From NCBI GenBank assembly GCA_021811085.1, contig JAJZPQ010000003.1:119224-183223 (forward strand): a stretch of DNA of 64,000 nucleotides, given 5' to 3'. The translations under genes and the position numbers were made by a program. Positions 33,891 to 43,565 of the stretch are shown piece after piece; position 1 is the stretch's first letter; the number at the start of each line of letters is the position of its first letter. This DNA is from Pseudomonadota bacterium. GTDB taxonomy: Bacteria; Pseudomonadota; Gammaproteobacteria; Burkholderiales; SG8-39. The notes under the pieces are model-generated. The model worked only from the letters and a program-made list of their open reading frames with translations. It was not told the origin of the DNA and did no database searches.

Positions 33891-34601
33891 TCAGCTGATG
33901 GTCGTGGCGAGGAAAGACAGGGAACGCCCGCGCGCGAGCGCGGCGCTTTGCTGATGGTAGGCGGCGCGGTCCCAGCAGTTGAAGCCGTGGTTTGCGCCGG
34001 GATAGACATCGATGCGCACGCCCTCGCGTCCGGCGAACGTCTGCTTTACCGCTTCGACCGCCGTGGACGGAATGTGCGCATCGTTGCCGGCAAAATGGAA
34101 CAGGATCGGGCATTTGATTTTTCCGGCTTCCTCCAGCTTGGTATGGATGCCGCCGCCGTAATAGCACACTGCCGCGTCCACGCCGGCGTTGGCCGCGCAC
34201 AGGTAGGACAGCATCCCGCCCATGCAATAACCGATCGAGGCCACTTTGCCGCTGCATGCGGCAAGGCCGCGCAATGCGGCAGCCGTGGCGGCGAGGTCCT
34301 TCACGGCCGCGGCAAAATCCATTTTCTGCATGTAGCCGATGCCCTTTTGCATATCGTCCGGGCCGTAGCCCAGGTCGACCATGGGCTGCATGCGCCAGAA
34401 CAGATCCGGCGCGAGCACGGTGTAGCCGTCGCTCGCGTATTGGTCGGCGACGCCCTGTATATGCGAATTGACGCCGAAGATCTCCTGGATCAGCACGATC
34501 CCTGGACCTTTGGCCCCTTGGTCTGCATGATGCGGCAGCGCCAGATAGGCCTTGAAACTGCCGCCGTCCTGCGCCTTGACCTCTATCCAGCGTGAGTTCA
34601 T
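33891..34601 (-). CDS. Dienelactone hydrolase family protein
   Basis: A 236-residue alpha/beta hydrolase. Nucleophile Cys is in [13 protein letters not shown], the Glu that activates it is probably in [11 protein letters not shown], and the His lies in [11 protein letters not shown]. Classic members open dienelactone in chlorocatechol breakdown; many homologues have other esterase roles. No other chloroaromatic genes are beside it, so the precise substrate stays open. About 187 bases separate it from the divergent MFS gene. Confidence 0.9.
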   Translation of the reverse strand: MNSRWIEVKAQDGGSFKAYLALPHHADQGAKGPGIVLIQEIFGVNSHIQGVADQYASDGYTVLAPDLFWRMQPMVDLGYGPDDMQKGIGYMQKMDFAAAVKDLAATAAALRGLAACSGKVASIGYCMGGMLSYLCAANAGVDAAVCYYGGGIHTKLEEAGKIKCPILFHFAGNDAHIPSTAVEAVKQTFAGREGVRIDVYPGANHGFNCWDRAAYHQQSAALARGRSLSFLATTIS

Positions 34602-34788
34602 TGCCGCCTCCTTTGCCTATTCTTTGAATCGGGATTCGCCGGTTCCGGCTGGAGGCCTCAATATATTGGGCCCTAGCGGTTTGCGCAAGCGATGCATAGT
34701 GCGAATTGCGGCAGCGGCTGTGCCTCCGCGAATGCCCCGGCCAATTCGGCCGCGGTCGCAGCGGTTTTCCGGGATAATCGCCGTTCCC

Positions 34789-35973
34789 ATGACCAACCGA
34801 GCGGTATTCCTGCTGTCGCTCGCGGCGTTTGCGAGTGCGGCCAGCCTGCGCGCGACCGATACGCTGCTGCCCCAGCTCGCCACCGAATTCTCGGTCAGCA
34901 CCGGCAGCGCCGCCTCGGTCGTGACCGCGTTTGCCGTCTCCTACGGGCTGCTGCAAGCCGTCTATGGGCCGCTGGGCGACCGCTACGGCAAATACCTCAT
35001 GGTCTGCGCCGCCACGCTCGCCTCGTCCCTCGGCACCTTTGCTTGCGCCGCGGCGCCCACGCTGCATTTCCTCATAGTCGCGCGCTTCGCCGCCGGTGCG
35101 ACCGTGGGCGCGCTGATCCCGCTGTCGATGGCCTGGATCGGCGATGTCGTCGCTTACGAGCAGCGCCAGGCGCGGATCGCGCGCTTCGCGCTCGGTCAGA
35201 TTTTCGGTACTGCTTTCGGCCAATCGGTCGCGGGCGTGCTGGGGGAACAGTTCGGCTGGCGCGCGATCTTCGTCGTGCTCGGCGTGCTCTACCTTGTGGT
35301 CGGCGCACTGCTGCTGCTCGAACTGCGGCGCAATCCGGTCACGCGCCGTTCGGCCGGCGATGCGACGATGACGATCTACGCCGGCCTCGCGCGCATGGCG
35401 CGCCTGCTCGAGCACCGCTGGGTACGCGTCATCGTCGGCACCGTGTTCGCCGAAGGCATGATGATGTTCGGCTCGATCGCGTTCATTCCGGTGCACCTGC
35501 AGCATCGCTTTGCGCTCGGCCCGGCGGCAGCCGGTGCGATGGCGAGCGCCTATGCCGCGGGCGGGATGCTGTACGCGCTCAGCGCGCGGCGCTTTGTCGC
35601 GCGCCTCGGCGAAGGCGGCCTGGCCGCGGGCGGCGGAATGATACTCGCCGCCGGCTATGTCTGGCTCGCGTTCGCTCCGACCGCTTGGGCCTGCCTGCCG
35701 GGGATCATCGCAATCGGCGTCGGCCTGTATATGCTGCACAACACGCTGCAGGTCAACGCGACCCAGATGGCGCCGGCCTCGCGCGGCTCGGCGGTGTCGC
35801 TGTTCGCGCTGTGCCTGTTCAGCGGCCAGTCGGCCGGGGTCTGGCTCGCGGCGAAAGTAGTCGATGCCTACGGCACCACGCCGGTGTTCGTCGCGGTGTC
35901 ACTGGGCCTGGTTCTGCTCGGATTCAACTTTCGCCGGCAGCTGAAAATTCAGGCGCGCTCCGTCCGCGCCTGA
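34789..35973 (+). CDS. MFS transporter
   Basis: A 394-residue permease with about 12 helices in two halves. It begins RAVFLLSLAAFASAASLRAT. The loop between helices 2 and 3 is GPLGDRYGKYLMV, the usual MFS motif A. Helix 5 contains GTAFGQSVAGVLGEQFGWRA. It resembles the Bcr/aromatic-compound exporter groups; the direction of transport and the substrate are not readable. GATAAT precedes ATG 34789 by a few bases, a weak -10. It converges on the Bug receptor gene. Confidence 0.85.
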   Translation: MTNRAVFLLSLAAFASAASLRATDTLLPQLATEFSVSTGSAASVVTAFAVSYGLLQAVYGPLGDRYGKYLMVCAATLASSLGTFACAAAPTLHFLIVARFAAGATVGALIPLSMAWIGDVVAYEQRQARIARFALGQIFGTAFGQSVAGVLGEQFGWRAIFVVLGVLYLVVGALLLLELRRNPVTRRSAGDATMTIYAGLARMARLLEHRWVRVIVGTVFAEGMMMFGSIAFIPVHLQHRFALGPAAAGAMASAYAAGGMLYALSARRFVARLGEGGLAAGGGMILAAGYVWLAFAPTAWACLPGIIAIGVGLYMLHNTLQVNATQMAPASRGSAVSLFALCLFSGQSAGVWLAAKVVDAYGTTPVFVAVSLGLVLLGFNFRRQLKIQARSVRA

Positions 35974-36015
35974 ATTCCGATGGCACTGGGGCGCCGTCGA
36001 CTCACATTACTGCGT

Positions 36016-36987
36016 TTAAATCTCCGCCTTCACTCCGGCCGTGGTAATCACCTTGGACCACTTGGTGATCTCGTCTGCCAGGAACTGCGCCGCCTGCTCG
36101 GGGTTGTTGCCGACGGGGATGATGCCGAGCGATTCGAAGCGGCTCTTGATGTCGTTCGCAGCGATCACCTTGGCCACTTCCGCCGACATGCGCTTGACGA
36201 TGTCGCGCGGCGTAGCCGCAGGCGCGAGGAACATGACCCAGGTCGAGGATTCCAGCGGCGGACCGCCGGCTTCGGCCATGGTCGGCACTTCCGGCGCGGA
36301 AGCGAGGCGCTTGTTCGAGAACATCGCCAGCGCCTTGATCTTGCCGCCGCGCACTTGCGGCATCAGGGAACTCGGCGTGTCGACCAGGATCTGGATATTG
36401 CCGCCCATTTCGTCCTGCAGCGCGGGCGCAGTTCCCTTATACGGAATGTGCACCATGTCGATGCCGGCGGTCTGCTTGAACAGCTCGGTGGTCAGGTGCG
36501 CCGCCGCGCCGATGCCGGAAGACCCGAAGGAGATCTTGCCCGGATTCGCCTTGGCATAGGCGATCAGTTCTTTCACATCCTTGGGCGGGAAATTGTTGTT
36601 CGCCGTCATGATCAGCGGCGCGATGCCGGCGAGCGATACCGGGGCGAAGCTCTTCACCGGGTCGTAGGGCAGCTTGCCCGCGTAGAGCGTGACATTGGCC
36701 GCGTGCGCCGCGATCACCGTAAGAAACGTGTAGCCGTCGGGCGCCGCCTTCGCCGCGAGGTCGGCACCGAGGATGGAGTTCGCACCGGGCTTATTCTCCA
36801 CCACGATGTTCCAGCCGGTATTTTCCTGCACCTTCTGCAAAACGATCCGCGTCACGTTGTCGGTGATGCCCCCGGGCGGATAGGGAACGATCCATTTGAT
36901 CGGCTTGGACGGGTAGGTTTGGGCGACGGCGCCCGCAGTCCATACGAGCGCAGCGACCAGGGCTGTCAGTCTAAACAATCGCAACAT
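36016..36987 (-). CDS. Bug/TctC-family tripartite tricarboxylate receptor
   Basis: A 323-residue periplasmic binding protein. The signal peptide is LFRLTALVAALVWTAGAVA, then QTYPSKPIKWIVPYPPGG, the family hallmark that begins most Bug proteins. GANSILGADLAAKAAPDGYTF and LIMTANNNFP are further standard parts. It likely binds an organic acid or amide. No TctA/TctB membrane genes are nearby, which is common in betaproteobacteria with many orphan receptors. It is in line with an amidase and an aminotransferase. Confidence 0.92.
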   Translation of the reverse strand: MLRLFRLTALVAALVWTAGAVAQTYPSKPIKWIVPYPPGGITDNVTRIVLQKVQENTGWNIVVENKPGANSILGADLAAKAAPDGYTFLTVIAAHAANVTLYAGKLPYDPVKSFAPVSLAGIAPLIMTANNNFPPKDVKELIAYAKANPGKISFGSSGIGAAAHLTTELFKQTAGIDMVHIPYKGTAPALQDEMGGNIQILVDTPSSLMPQVRGGKIKALAMFSNKRLASAPEVPTMAEAGGPPLESSTWVMFLAPAATPRDIVKRMSAEVAKVIAANDIKSRFESLGIIPVGNNPEQAAQFLADEITKWSKVITTAGVKAEI

Positions 36988-37038
36988 ATCGATTCCTCCA
37001 TTCCTTGGTTGATCAAACGTGCGTAAATAAGGCTGCCG

Positions 37039-38445
37039 TCACAGGGGCGGACGGCGCAAATGATGATTGGTCTCCTGTTGATAGGCATGCGCCGCGCGCA
37101 ACACCAGATCCTCGCGCTGCATCGGGCCCACCAACTGCAGGCCTATGGGCAGGCCGTCCCTGGAAAAGCCGCAGGGCACGGACATCGCCGGCTGCTGCGT
37201 CAGATTGAAGGGGAAGGAGAACGGCGTCCACCAGGTCCAGTCCTCTTCGCCCGCCGGCCGCTCCGGCGCGACCACGCCGGCGGCGAAGGCCGGAATCGCG
37301 GTTGAGGGCGTGAGCAGCAGATCGTATTTCTGGTGGAAGCGCTTCATGTGTTCGCCCAGTGCTCCGCGCGCATTGACGGCGTCAAGATACCTCGCCAGCG
37401 TGTGCTTCGCGCCGCTGGCACAGGCTTGCTGCAGGCCGGGGTCGAGCAGCGCGAATCTTTCCGGCGGCATATTGCGCAGCAGATTGTAGGCGCCCGCAGT
37501 CCAGTGCACCCAGAACACGTCGCGGCAGTCGGCAAAACCCGGGTCGACCTCCTCCACCTGCGCGCCCATGCCCGCCAGCACTTTGGCCGCGTCGGCGACG
37601 CGTGCTTCGACTTCGGCATCCACGTGTTTCACATAGCCCAGGCGCGGGCTGTAGGCGATGCGCAGCCCCTTGACCCCCGCATCCAATCCCCGTGTCCAAT
37701 CGGTGCCCGCATAGGGCAGGGCAGTCCAGTCGCGCGCGTCGGGCTGCGACAGGACGTTGAGCATGAGCGCGCAATCGGCGACCGTGCGCGCCATCGGGCC
37801 CACATGCGCCACGGTGCCAAAAGGCGAAAGCGGCCAGGCCGGCACGCGGCCGAAGCCCGCCTTGATGCCGGAAAGGCCGGTGAAGGAACAGGGAATGCGT
37901 ATCGAGCCGCCGCCGTCGGTGCCCACCGCGAGCGTACCCATGCCGGCCGCAACTTGCGCCGACGCGCCGCCGCTGGAGCCGCCGGGCGTGCGCTCGGTGT
38001 TCCACGGATTGCGCGTGATGCCGGTGAGCGCGCTGTCGGTCACGCCCTTCCAGCCGAATTCGGGCGTGCAGGTCTTGCCCAGCAGCACTGCCCCAGCCTC
38101 GCGCAGGCGCGCCGTCGCCGGCGCGTCTTCGAGCCATGGCCCGGCCGGATCGACGGTCTTGGAACCGCGCAGCGTGGGCCAGCCGCGCATGAGGATCAGG
38201 TCCTTGATCGAGACCGGCACGCCGTCGAGCGCGCCCAGCGGCGCGCCTTGCGCCCAGCGCGCTTCCGCGGCGCGCGCCGCCGCGAGCGCACCATCCTCAT
38301 CGACGATGCAATAGGCGTTGAGCTTCGGATTGAGTTCGCGTATGCGCGCGAGCACCGCCTGCGTCACCTCCAGCGGCGACAATTGTTTCGCGCGGTAACT
38401 GCGCACCAGCTCCGTTGCGCTGGTATAGACGAGGTCTGCGCTCAT
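37039..38445 (-). CDS. Amidase (amidase signature family)
   Basis: A 468-residue hydrolase of the amidase signature family. The Ser-cisSer-Lys triad is visible: Lys in GVPVSIKDL, the signature GGSSGGASAQVAAGMG and the nucleophile region GTDGGGSIRIPCSF. The length suits members such as AtzF or GatA-like enzymes, but there are no GatB/GatC genes. ATG 38445 is preferred because the family N-terminus begins there. It is 14 bases from the aminotransferase gene in the same direction. Confidence 0.9.
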   Translation of the reverse strand: MSADLVYTSATELVRSYRAKQLSPLEVTQAVLARIRELNPKLNAYCIVDEDGALAAARAAEARWAQGAPLGALDGVPVSIKDLILMRGWPTLRGSKTVDPAGPWLEDAPATARLREAGAVLLGKTCTPEFGWKGVTDSALTGITRNPWNTERTPGGSSGGASAQVAAGMGTLAVGTDGGGSIRIPCSFTGLSGIKAGFGRVPAWPLSPFGTVAHVGPMARTVADCALMLNVLSQPDARDWTALPYAGTDWTRGLDAGVKGLRIAYSPRLGYVKHVDAEVEARVADAAKVLAGMGAQVEEVDPGFADCRDVFWVHWTAGAYNLLRNMPPERFALLDPGLQQACASGAKHTLARYLDAVNARGALGEHMKRFHQKYDLLLTPSTAIPAFAAGVVAPERPAGEEDWTWWTPFSFPFNLTQQPAMSVPCGFSRDGLPIGLQLVGPMQREDLVLRAAHAYQQETNHHLRRPPL

Positions 38446-38459
38446 CGTGCCCCTCCCCG

Positions 38460-39791
38460 TTAAGCGATGCGCTTGAGCGCGGCGGCGAGCGTGCCCGCCA
38501 TCTCGTCGATGTGGCTTTTCTCGACGATCAAGGGCGGCGACAGCGCGAGCGTATCTCCCGCGGGCCGCACCAGCAGCCCATTGGCGTAGCAATCGGTGAA
38601 GGCGTCGAACGCGCGCGCGCCGACTTGCCCCGGACGCGGCGCGACTTCGATCACGCCGATCAGCCCCAGATTGCGTATGTCGATGACGTGGGGCAGGCCT
38701 TTGAGCGCATGCAGCGCCTGCTCGAAATAAGGCGCGATCGCAGCGGCGCGCTCGAACAGGCTTTCCTCGCGGTACAGGTCGATGGTGGCGCTTGCGGCGG
38801 CCGCGGCGACCGGGTGCCCGGAGTAGGTGTAGCCGTGAAACAGTTCGATCGCGCCCTCGGGCCCCTGCATGAAGGCGTCGTGAACGCGATTGTGCGCGAT
38901 CACGCCGCCCATCGGAATGGTGCCGTTGGTGACGCCTTTGGCAAAGCTCATGAGGTCGGGCGTGACACCGAAGTATTCGGCGGCGAAGGCCTTGCCCAGC
39001 CGGCCGAAGCCGGTGATCACTTCGTCGAATATGAGCAGGATGCCGTGTTTGTCGCAGATCGCGCGCAGGCGCTCGAGATAACCCTTGGGCGGGATCAGCC
39101 CGCCGGTGGAGCCGGCCACCGGCTCGACGATCACCGCCGCGATATTGGACGCGTCATGCAGCGGGATGATGCGTTGCTCCAGTTCGTCGGCGAAATGCGC
39201 GCCCCATCCGGGCTGGCCGCGCGAATACGCCTGTTGCTCCAGGTCCCAGGTATGGCGCAGATGATCCACGCGCGGCAGCAGATTGCCGAAGCTCTTGCGG
39301 TTGTTGGTCATGCCGCCGACCGAAATGCCGCCGAACCCGGTGCCGTGATAGCCGCGTTCGCGCCCGACGAGCAGCGTGCGCTGGCCCTCGCCGCGGGCGC
39401 GGTGGTAGGCCAGCGCGATCTTGAGCGCGCTGTCGACCGCCTCCGAACCGGAGTTCGCGAAAAACACGTGATCGAGGCCGGGCGGCGCCAGAGCGGCGAT
39501 TTTCTGCGCCGCCTCGAACGCCATCGGATGCCCCATCTGGAACGTCGGCGCAAAATCGAGCCGGTCGAGCTGGGCTTTCACCGCATTGACGATTTTCTCG
39601 CGCCCGTGGCCGGCATTGACGCACCACAGGCCGGCCGTGCCGTCGAGCACCTTGCGTCCGTCGTGCGCAGTGAAATGCATATCCTTCGCGGCGACGAGCA
39701 GGCGCGGCGCCTGCTTGAACTGCCGGTTCGCGGAGAACGGCATCCAGAATGCCGACAGGTCCAGTCCGAGTTGCGTTTCGATCGTGCCCAT
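38460..39791 (-). CDS. Class III aminotransferase (omega-amino acid:pyruvate type)
   Basis: A 443-residue PLP enzyme. PLP Lys is in LMSFAKGVTNG; the aspartate contact is in LLIFDEVITGFGR; the substrate region has FWMPFSANRQFKQAPRL, typical of beta-alanine or omega-amino acid:pyruvate transaminases. VEPVAGSTGGLIPPKGYL also fits. With the adjacent amidase, a pathway freeing and transaminating an omega-amino acid such as beta-alanine is plausible (inference). It lies 13 bases from the hydrolase gene at 39805. Confidence 0.9.
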   Translation of the reverse strand: MGTIETQLGLDLSAFWMPFSANRQFKQAPRLLVAAKDMHFTAHDGRKVLDGTAGLWCVNAGHGREKIVNAVKAQLDRLDFAPTFQMGHPMAFEAAQKIAALAPPGLDHVFFANSGSEAVDSALKIALAYHRARGEGQRTLLVGRERGYHGTGFGGISVGGMTNNRKSFGNLLPRVDHLRHTWDLEQQAYSRGQPGWGAHFADELEQRIIPLHDASNIAAVIVEPVAGSTGGLIPPKGYLERLRAICDKHGILLIFDEVITGFGRLGKAFAAEYFGVTPDLMSFAKGVTNGTIPMGGVIAHNRVHDAFMQGPEGAIELFHGYTYSGHPVAAAAASATIDLYREESLFERAAAIAPYFEQALHALKGLPHVIDIRNLGLIGVIEVAPRPGQVGARAFDAFTDCYANGLLVRPAGDTLALSPPLIVEKSHIDEMAGTLAAALKRIA

Positions 39792-39804
39792 GGCCGCTCC
39801 CGTG

Positions 39805-40593
39805 CTATTTGTTGGCGTGGTCGACGAAATCGCCCAGCGCCCGGTTGAATGCGTCGGGCTGCTCCAGGTTGGAAAGATGCGCAGCCGACGGAATGACCAC
39901 GAGCTTCGAGCCGGGCAGAGCGCGATGGATATCCTCGGCCATCGCCACCGGCGTGCCCGGATCGTCCTTGCCCACGATCACGATGCTGGGGCAGCGGATT
40001 TCCTTGAGCCGCGCGGTCAGATTGATTTTCGGAATCGCGTGGCAGCAGCCGACAAAGCCCGGCACGGGTGTCGTGCGAATCATGGCCGCTACCCTTTCCA
40101 CCACTTCCGGCCGCTGCTGCCGGTAGGATGCGGTAAACCAGCGCTCCAGAGTCGGCTTGACCATCGGCTCCATGCCCTGCGCCTCTACCGTCTTGATGCG
40201 TTCGGCCCAGGTGCCGGCCGCTTCGGCGGGGTAGCGGCTGCTGGTGTCGCACAGCGCGAGGCTCTTGAACACGCCCGGATACTTGAGCGCGAATGTCTGG
40301 CCTATCATCCCGCCCATGGACAGGCCGACGAAATGCGGGGATTTCACCTCGAGCGCCTGCAACAGGCCATGCAGATCATCGGCCAGCAGTTCCAGCGTAT
40401 AGGCGCCGGCCGGCGCGCTGCTCGCGCCATGACCGCGGGTGTCGTAGCGCAGCACCTTGTAGCGTTTGGACAGGCGCTTCGCTTCCTCGTCCCACATGTG
40501 CAGATTGCAGGCGAGAGAATGGCTCATGACGAGCCAGGGGCCCTCGCCTTCGACCGTGTAATTGATGTCTATGCCGTTGGCTTTGATTTTCAT
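39805..40593 (-). CDS. Alpha/beta hydrolase (3-oxoadipate enol-lactonase-like)
   Basis: A 262-residue hydrolase. Nucleophile Ser lies in FVGLSMGGMIGQTF and the His in IPSAAHLSNLEQPDAFN; the acid is probably in IVIVGKDDPGTPVA. The sequence resembles PcaD, the beta-ketoadipate enol-lactonase, including MIRTTPVPGFVGCCHAI. No other beta-ketoadipate genes are present in the window, so a related lactone or ester is equally possible. It sits in a minus-strand run with the aminotransferase, amidase and Bug genes. Confidence 0.85.
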   Translation of the reverse strand: MKIKANGIDINYTVEGEGPWLVMSHSLACNLHMWDEEAKRLSKRYKVLRYDTRGHGASSAPAGAYTLELLADDLHGLLQALEVKSPHFVGLSMGGMIGQTFALKYPGVFKSLALCDTSSRYPAEAAGTWAERIKTVEAQGMEPMVKPTLERWFTASYRQQRPEVVERVAAMIRTTPVPGFVGCCHAIPKINLTARLKEIRCPSIVIVGKDDPGTPVAMAEDIHRALPGSKLVVIPSAAHLSNLEQPDAFNRALGDFVDHANK

Positions 40594-40632
40594 ATTGGAT
40601 TCCCGTGTCGTAAATTGCTCAGGCTGAGCTTG

Positions 40633-41061
40633 TCATTTTGACAGACGGCGCGGTTTTGCGCCGGCAGCGCCGCTCGCCGGCGCCGGCCGCGGCGCGAAGA
40701 TCGCGAACGTTCCCAGCGCCTGCGCCACCTGCTTGCGGCCCACGCTGAGATGCGATTCGAGCACGGCGAGGCGGCGTCCGCGCTGCACCACGCGCGTGCT
40801 GCAGCGAATCTTGCCCTTGCTCACCGGCTGCAGGAAATGGATCTTGATTTCGACGGTGGCGCAGTATTCGCCGGGCGCCAGCGTCGTATGCAGCGCCGCG
40901 CCCATCACGGTGTCGGCCATCGAGAACAGCGCGCCGCCGTGGACGACGCCGTTCGGATTCAGCAACTCGGGGCGCACATCGAGCGCGGCGCTGCAGCTGC
41001 CGCTGCCGCGCCGGCCCAGGCGCAGCGTAAAGCCGACGAGTTCGGCATAAGGATTTTTCAA
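40633..41061 (-). CDS. PaaI-type hotdog-fold thioesterase
   Basis: A 142-residue acyl-CoA thioesterase. The core LLNPNGVVHGGALFSMADTV carries the conserved HGG and the acidic Asp, followed by TVEIKIHFLQPVSKG. I chose TTG 41061 because a strong GGAGGAGA lies 5 bases before it; ATG 41094 would add MAGQAFFGGDR, outside the usual fold. The Pro/Ala/Lys-rich C-terminus is unusual. It is 44 bases from the spoT stop and could be read from the same transcript. Confidence 0.82.
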   Translation of the reverse strand: MKNPYAELVGFTLRLGRRGSGSCSAALDVRPELLNPNGVVHGGALFSMADTVMGAALHTTLAPGEYCATVEIKIHFLQPVSKGKIRCSTRVVQRGRRLAVLESHLSVGRKQVAQALGTFAIFAPRPAPASGAAGAKPRRLSK

Positions 41062-41104
41062 GCGGTCTCCTCCGAAAAACGCCTGGCCGGCCACAACATG
41101 GGCG

Positions 41105-43213
41105 CTAGTCCCTCACCCGCGCGATGCGAACGACCTCCGGTATGCGGCGCAGGCCGCGCTTGATGCGCGCCAGATGCTGGCGGTCGGCGACTTGCAGCGT
41201 GAAGTGCATGTTGGTATAGGCGCTGCGGTCCTCGTCCATGCTGATGCCGTTGATGTTCGCGCCGTCGGCGGCGATCGCCCCCGCCACCTTGGCCAGCACG
41301 CCGCGCTGGTTCATCACGGTCACGTGAATGCCGACGTCGAACAGGCGCGCCGGCTGCGGCGCCCATTCCACGTCGAGCCACTTGTCCGGGTCGGTGCGCG
41401 ATTTAGCCGCCGTCGGGCAATCGTGCGTGTGGATCACGATGCCCTGGCCTTTCTTGATCGAGCCGATGATCGGGTCGCCGGGAATCGGCCGGCAGCATTT
41501 GGCGAACTGCACCGCCATGCCTTCGGAGCCGCGGATGACGATCGGACCGGCATTGCCCTCCGCCAGCGGCTGCTCCGACGCTGCGAGCAGCTTGCGCGCG
41601 ATCACCGCGGCGAAACGCTTGCCCAGGCCGATGTCGGCAAACAGCTCGCGCCGCGACTTTGCCGTGATGTCGCGCAGGAGCTTTTCCCATTGCTCGTCGC
41701 CGACGTCGGCAAGATCGGTATTGAGCGCGCGCAGCGCCTGGTCGAGCAGCTTCTCTCCGAGCTCGGACGACTCCTCGTAATGCATGGTCTTGAGGAAATG
41801 GCGGATGTGGGAGCGCGCCTTGCCGGTCTTGACGTAGTTCAGCCAGGCCGGATTGGGGTTGGCGTGCGGCGCGGTGACGATCTCGACGCGATCGCCGTTC
41901 TTGAGTTCGGTGCGCAGCGGCACCAGCTCATAGTTGATTTTGGTGGCGACGCAGCGGTTGCCGACCTGGGTGTGCACGGCATAGGCGAAATCCACCGCGG
42001 TGGCGCCGCGCGGCAGCGCCATGATCTTGCCCTTGGGCGTGAACACGTAGACTTCGTCCGGGAACAGGTCGACCTTGATGTGTTCGAGAAACTCGGCGGC
42101 GTCGCCGCTTTCGCTCTGGATGTCGAGCAGCGACTGCAGCCAGGTATGCGTCTTGTGCTGCAGCTCGTTCAGGCTGGCATCGGAAGTCTTGTACAGCCAG
42201 TGCGAGGCGACGCCGGCCTCGGCCACGCGGTGCATGTCGCGCGTGCGGATCTGGATTTCGACCGGGGTGCCGAAAGGGCCGAACAGGGTCGTGTGCAGGG
42301 CCTGATAGCCGTTCATCTTGGGAATGGCGATATAGTCCTTGAACTTGCCCGGCACCGGCTTGTACAGCCCGTGCAGCGCGCCCAGCGCGAGATAGCAGGA
42401 GGGCGTGTCCTTGACCACGACGCGAAAACCGTAGATGTCGAGCACCTGCGAGAAAGACAGGTTCTTCTCCAGCATCTTCTTGTAGATGCTGTAGACGTGC
42501 TTCTCGCGCCCGGTCACCTCGGCTTCGATGCCGGCCTCGGGCAGGCGCTGCTTGATCGCATCCAGGATCTTGCCCACGACCTGGCGCCGATTGCCGCGCG
42601 CGGCCTTGATCGCCTTCGCCAGCACCCGGTAACGCAGCGGGTACAGGTGCGAGAACGACAGCTCCTGCAGCTCCTGGTACAGGCTGTTCAAGCCCAGCCG
42701 GTTGGCGATGGGCGCATAGATGTCCAGCGTCTCGCGCGATACGCGCCGGCGCTTGGCCGGGGGCACAGCGTCCAGCGTGCGCATGTTGTGCAGGCGGTCG
42801 GCGAGCTTGATCAGGATGACGCGCACATCGCGCGCCATCGCCAGCAGCATTTTGCGGAAATTCTCGGCCTGCGCGTCCTGCTGCGACTGGAATTCGATCT
42901 TGCCCAGTTTGGACAGGCCGTCGACGAGTTCGGCTACCGGTTTGCCGAAGCGCTTGCTGATCTCGGCCTTGGAGACCTGGGTGTCCTCCATGACGTCATG
43001 CAGCAGCGCGGCCATCAGCGCCTGCGGATCGAGGTGCCAGTCGGCGAGGATGCGCGCGACCGCCAGCGGATGCGAGATATAGGGCTCGCCCGAATCGCGG
43101 AATTGTCCCTCGTGCGCCTTGCCGCTGAATTCGTACGCTTCCTCCACGCGCTCGATGTCGGGCGGCTTGAGGTAGCGGGCAAGATTGCCGGTGAATTCAG
43201 CGAGAGCGTTCAT
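41105..43213 (-). CDS. spoT: Bifunctional (p)ppGpp synthetase/hydrolase SpoT
   Basis: A 702-residue enzyme of the stringent response. The HD hydrolase domain has ALLHDVMEDTQVSKAEI, and the synthetase domain has GREKHVYSIYKKM and YQALHTTLFGP. TGS follows (VYVFTPKGKIMALPRGATAV) and the ACT domain is at the end (VTVMNQRGVLAKVAGAIAAD). Length equals the E. coli enzyme. It is downstream of rpoZ as in most proteobacteria; the 51-base gap contains a hairpin. Confidence 0.96.
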   Translation of the reverse strand: MNALAEFTGNLARYLKPPDIERVEEAYEFSGKAHEGQFRDSGEPYISHPLAVARILADWHLDPQALMAALLHDVMEDTQVSKAEISKRFGKPVAELVDGLSKLGKIEFQSQQDAQAENFRKMLLAMARDVRVILIKLADRLHNMRTLDAVPPAKRRRVSRETLDIYAPIANRLGLNSLYQELQELSFSHLYPLRYRVLAKAIKAARGNRRQVVGKILDAIKQRLPEAGIEAEVTGREKHVYSIYKKMLEKNLSFSQVLDIYGFRVVVKDTPSCYLALGALHGLYKPVPGKFKDYIAIPKMNGYQALHTTLFGPFGTPVEIQIRTRDMHRVAEAGVASHWLYKTSDASLNELQHKTHTWLQSLLDIQSESGDAAEFLEHIKVDLFPDEVYVFTPKGKIMALPRGATAVDFAYAVHTQVGNRCVATKINYELVPLRTELKNGDRVEIVTAPHANPNPAWLNYVKTGKARSHIRHFLKTMHYEESSELGEKLLDQALRALNTDLADVGDEQWEKLLRDITAKSRRELFADIGLGKRFAAVIARKLLAASEQPLAEGNAGPIVIRGSEGMAVQFAKCCRPIPGDPIIGSIKKGQGIVIHTHDCPTAAKSRTDPDKWLDVEWAPQPARLFDVGIHVTVMNQRGVLAKVAGAIAADGANINGISMDEDRSAYTNMHFTLQVADRQHLARIKRGLRRIPEVVRIARVRD

Positions 43214-43241
43214 GGTTGTCGGAACTCCCGCCGCGGCAAGA

Positions 43242-43259
43242 AGGCGGGGAAGCCCGCCT
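43242..43259 (-). terminator. Weak hairpin between rpoZ and spoT
   Basis: AGGCGGG/CCCGCCT arms with a 4-base loop lie between the rpoZ stop and the spoT start. No T-run follows on the minus strand, so it may only slow transcription or protect the 3' end of the upstream message. Confidence 0.3.
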
Positions 43260-43264
43260 GGTAA

Positions 43265-43474
43265 TTACGCGGCGTTCGACCGGTTGAGCATTTCCTTGCC
43301 CACTTTGCCGGCCGCTATTTCGCGCAGCGCGATGACGGTGGGCTTGTCCTTGTCCGGCTCCACCAGCGGCGTCGCGCCGTTGGTCAGCTGGCGTGCGCGG
43401 TAAGTCGCAGCCAGGGTCAGTTCGAAACGATTCGAGATCAGCTTCATGCAGTCGTCAACGGTGATGCGAGCCAT
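43265..43474 (-). CDS. rpoZ: RNA polymerase omega subunit RpoZ
   Basis: A 69-residue subunit beginning [20 protein letters not shown] with the core [12 protein letters not shown] and [16 protein letters not shown]. It promotes RNA polymerase assembly and forms part of a ppGpp binding site. ATG 43474 is the family start. It lies between gmk (91 bases away) and spoT. Confidence 0.95.
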   Translation of the reverse strand: MARITVDDCMKLISNRFELTLAATYRARQLTNGATPLVEPDKDKPTVIALREIAAGKVGKEMLNRSNAA

Positions 43475-43565
43475 GATATTCCTTGGTTGCGAGGCTGTCG
43501 CAGCAGCGGCAGCCTCCGGTTTATGCAAGCGCTTAGGGGATGGTTCCCCGCGAACCGCGCCCAAA

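Noticed and set aside
41174-43264. A 696-residue open frame on the plus strand opposite spoT
   Set aside because: Shadow of spoT; composition is typical of an antisense frame and no domain is visible.
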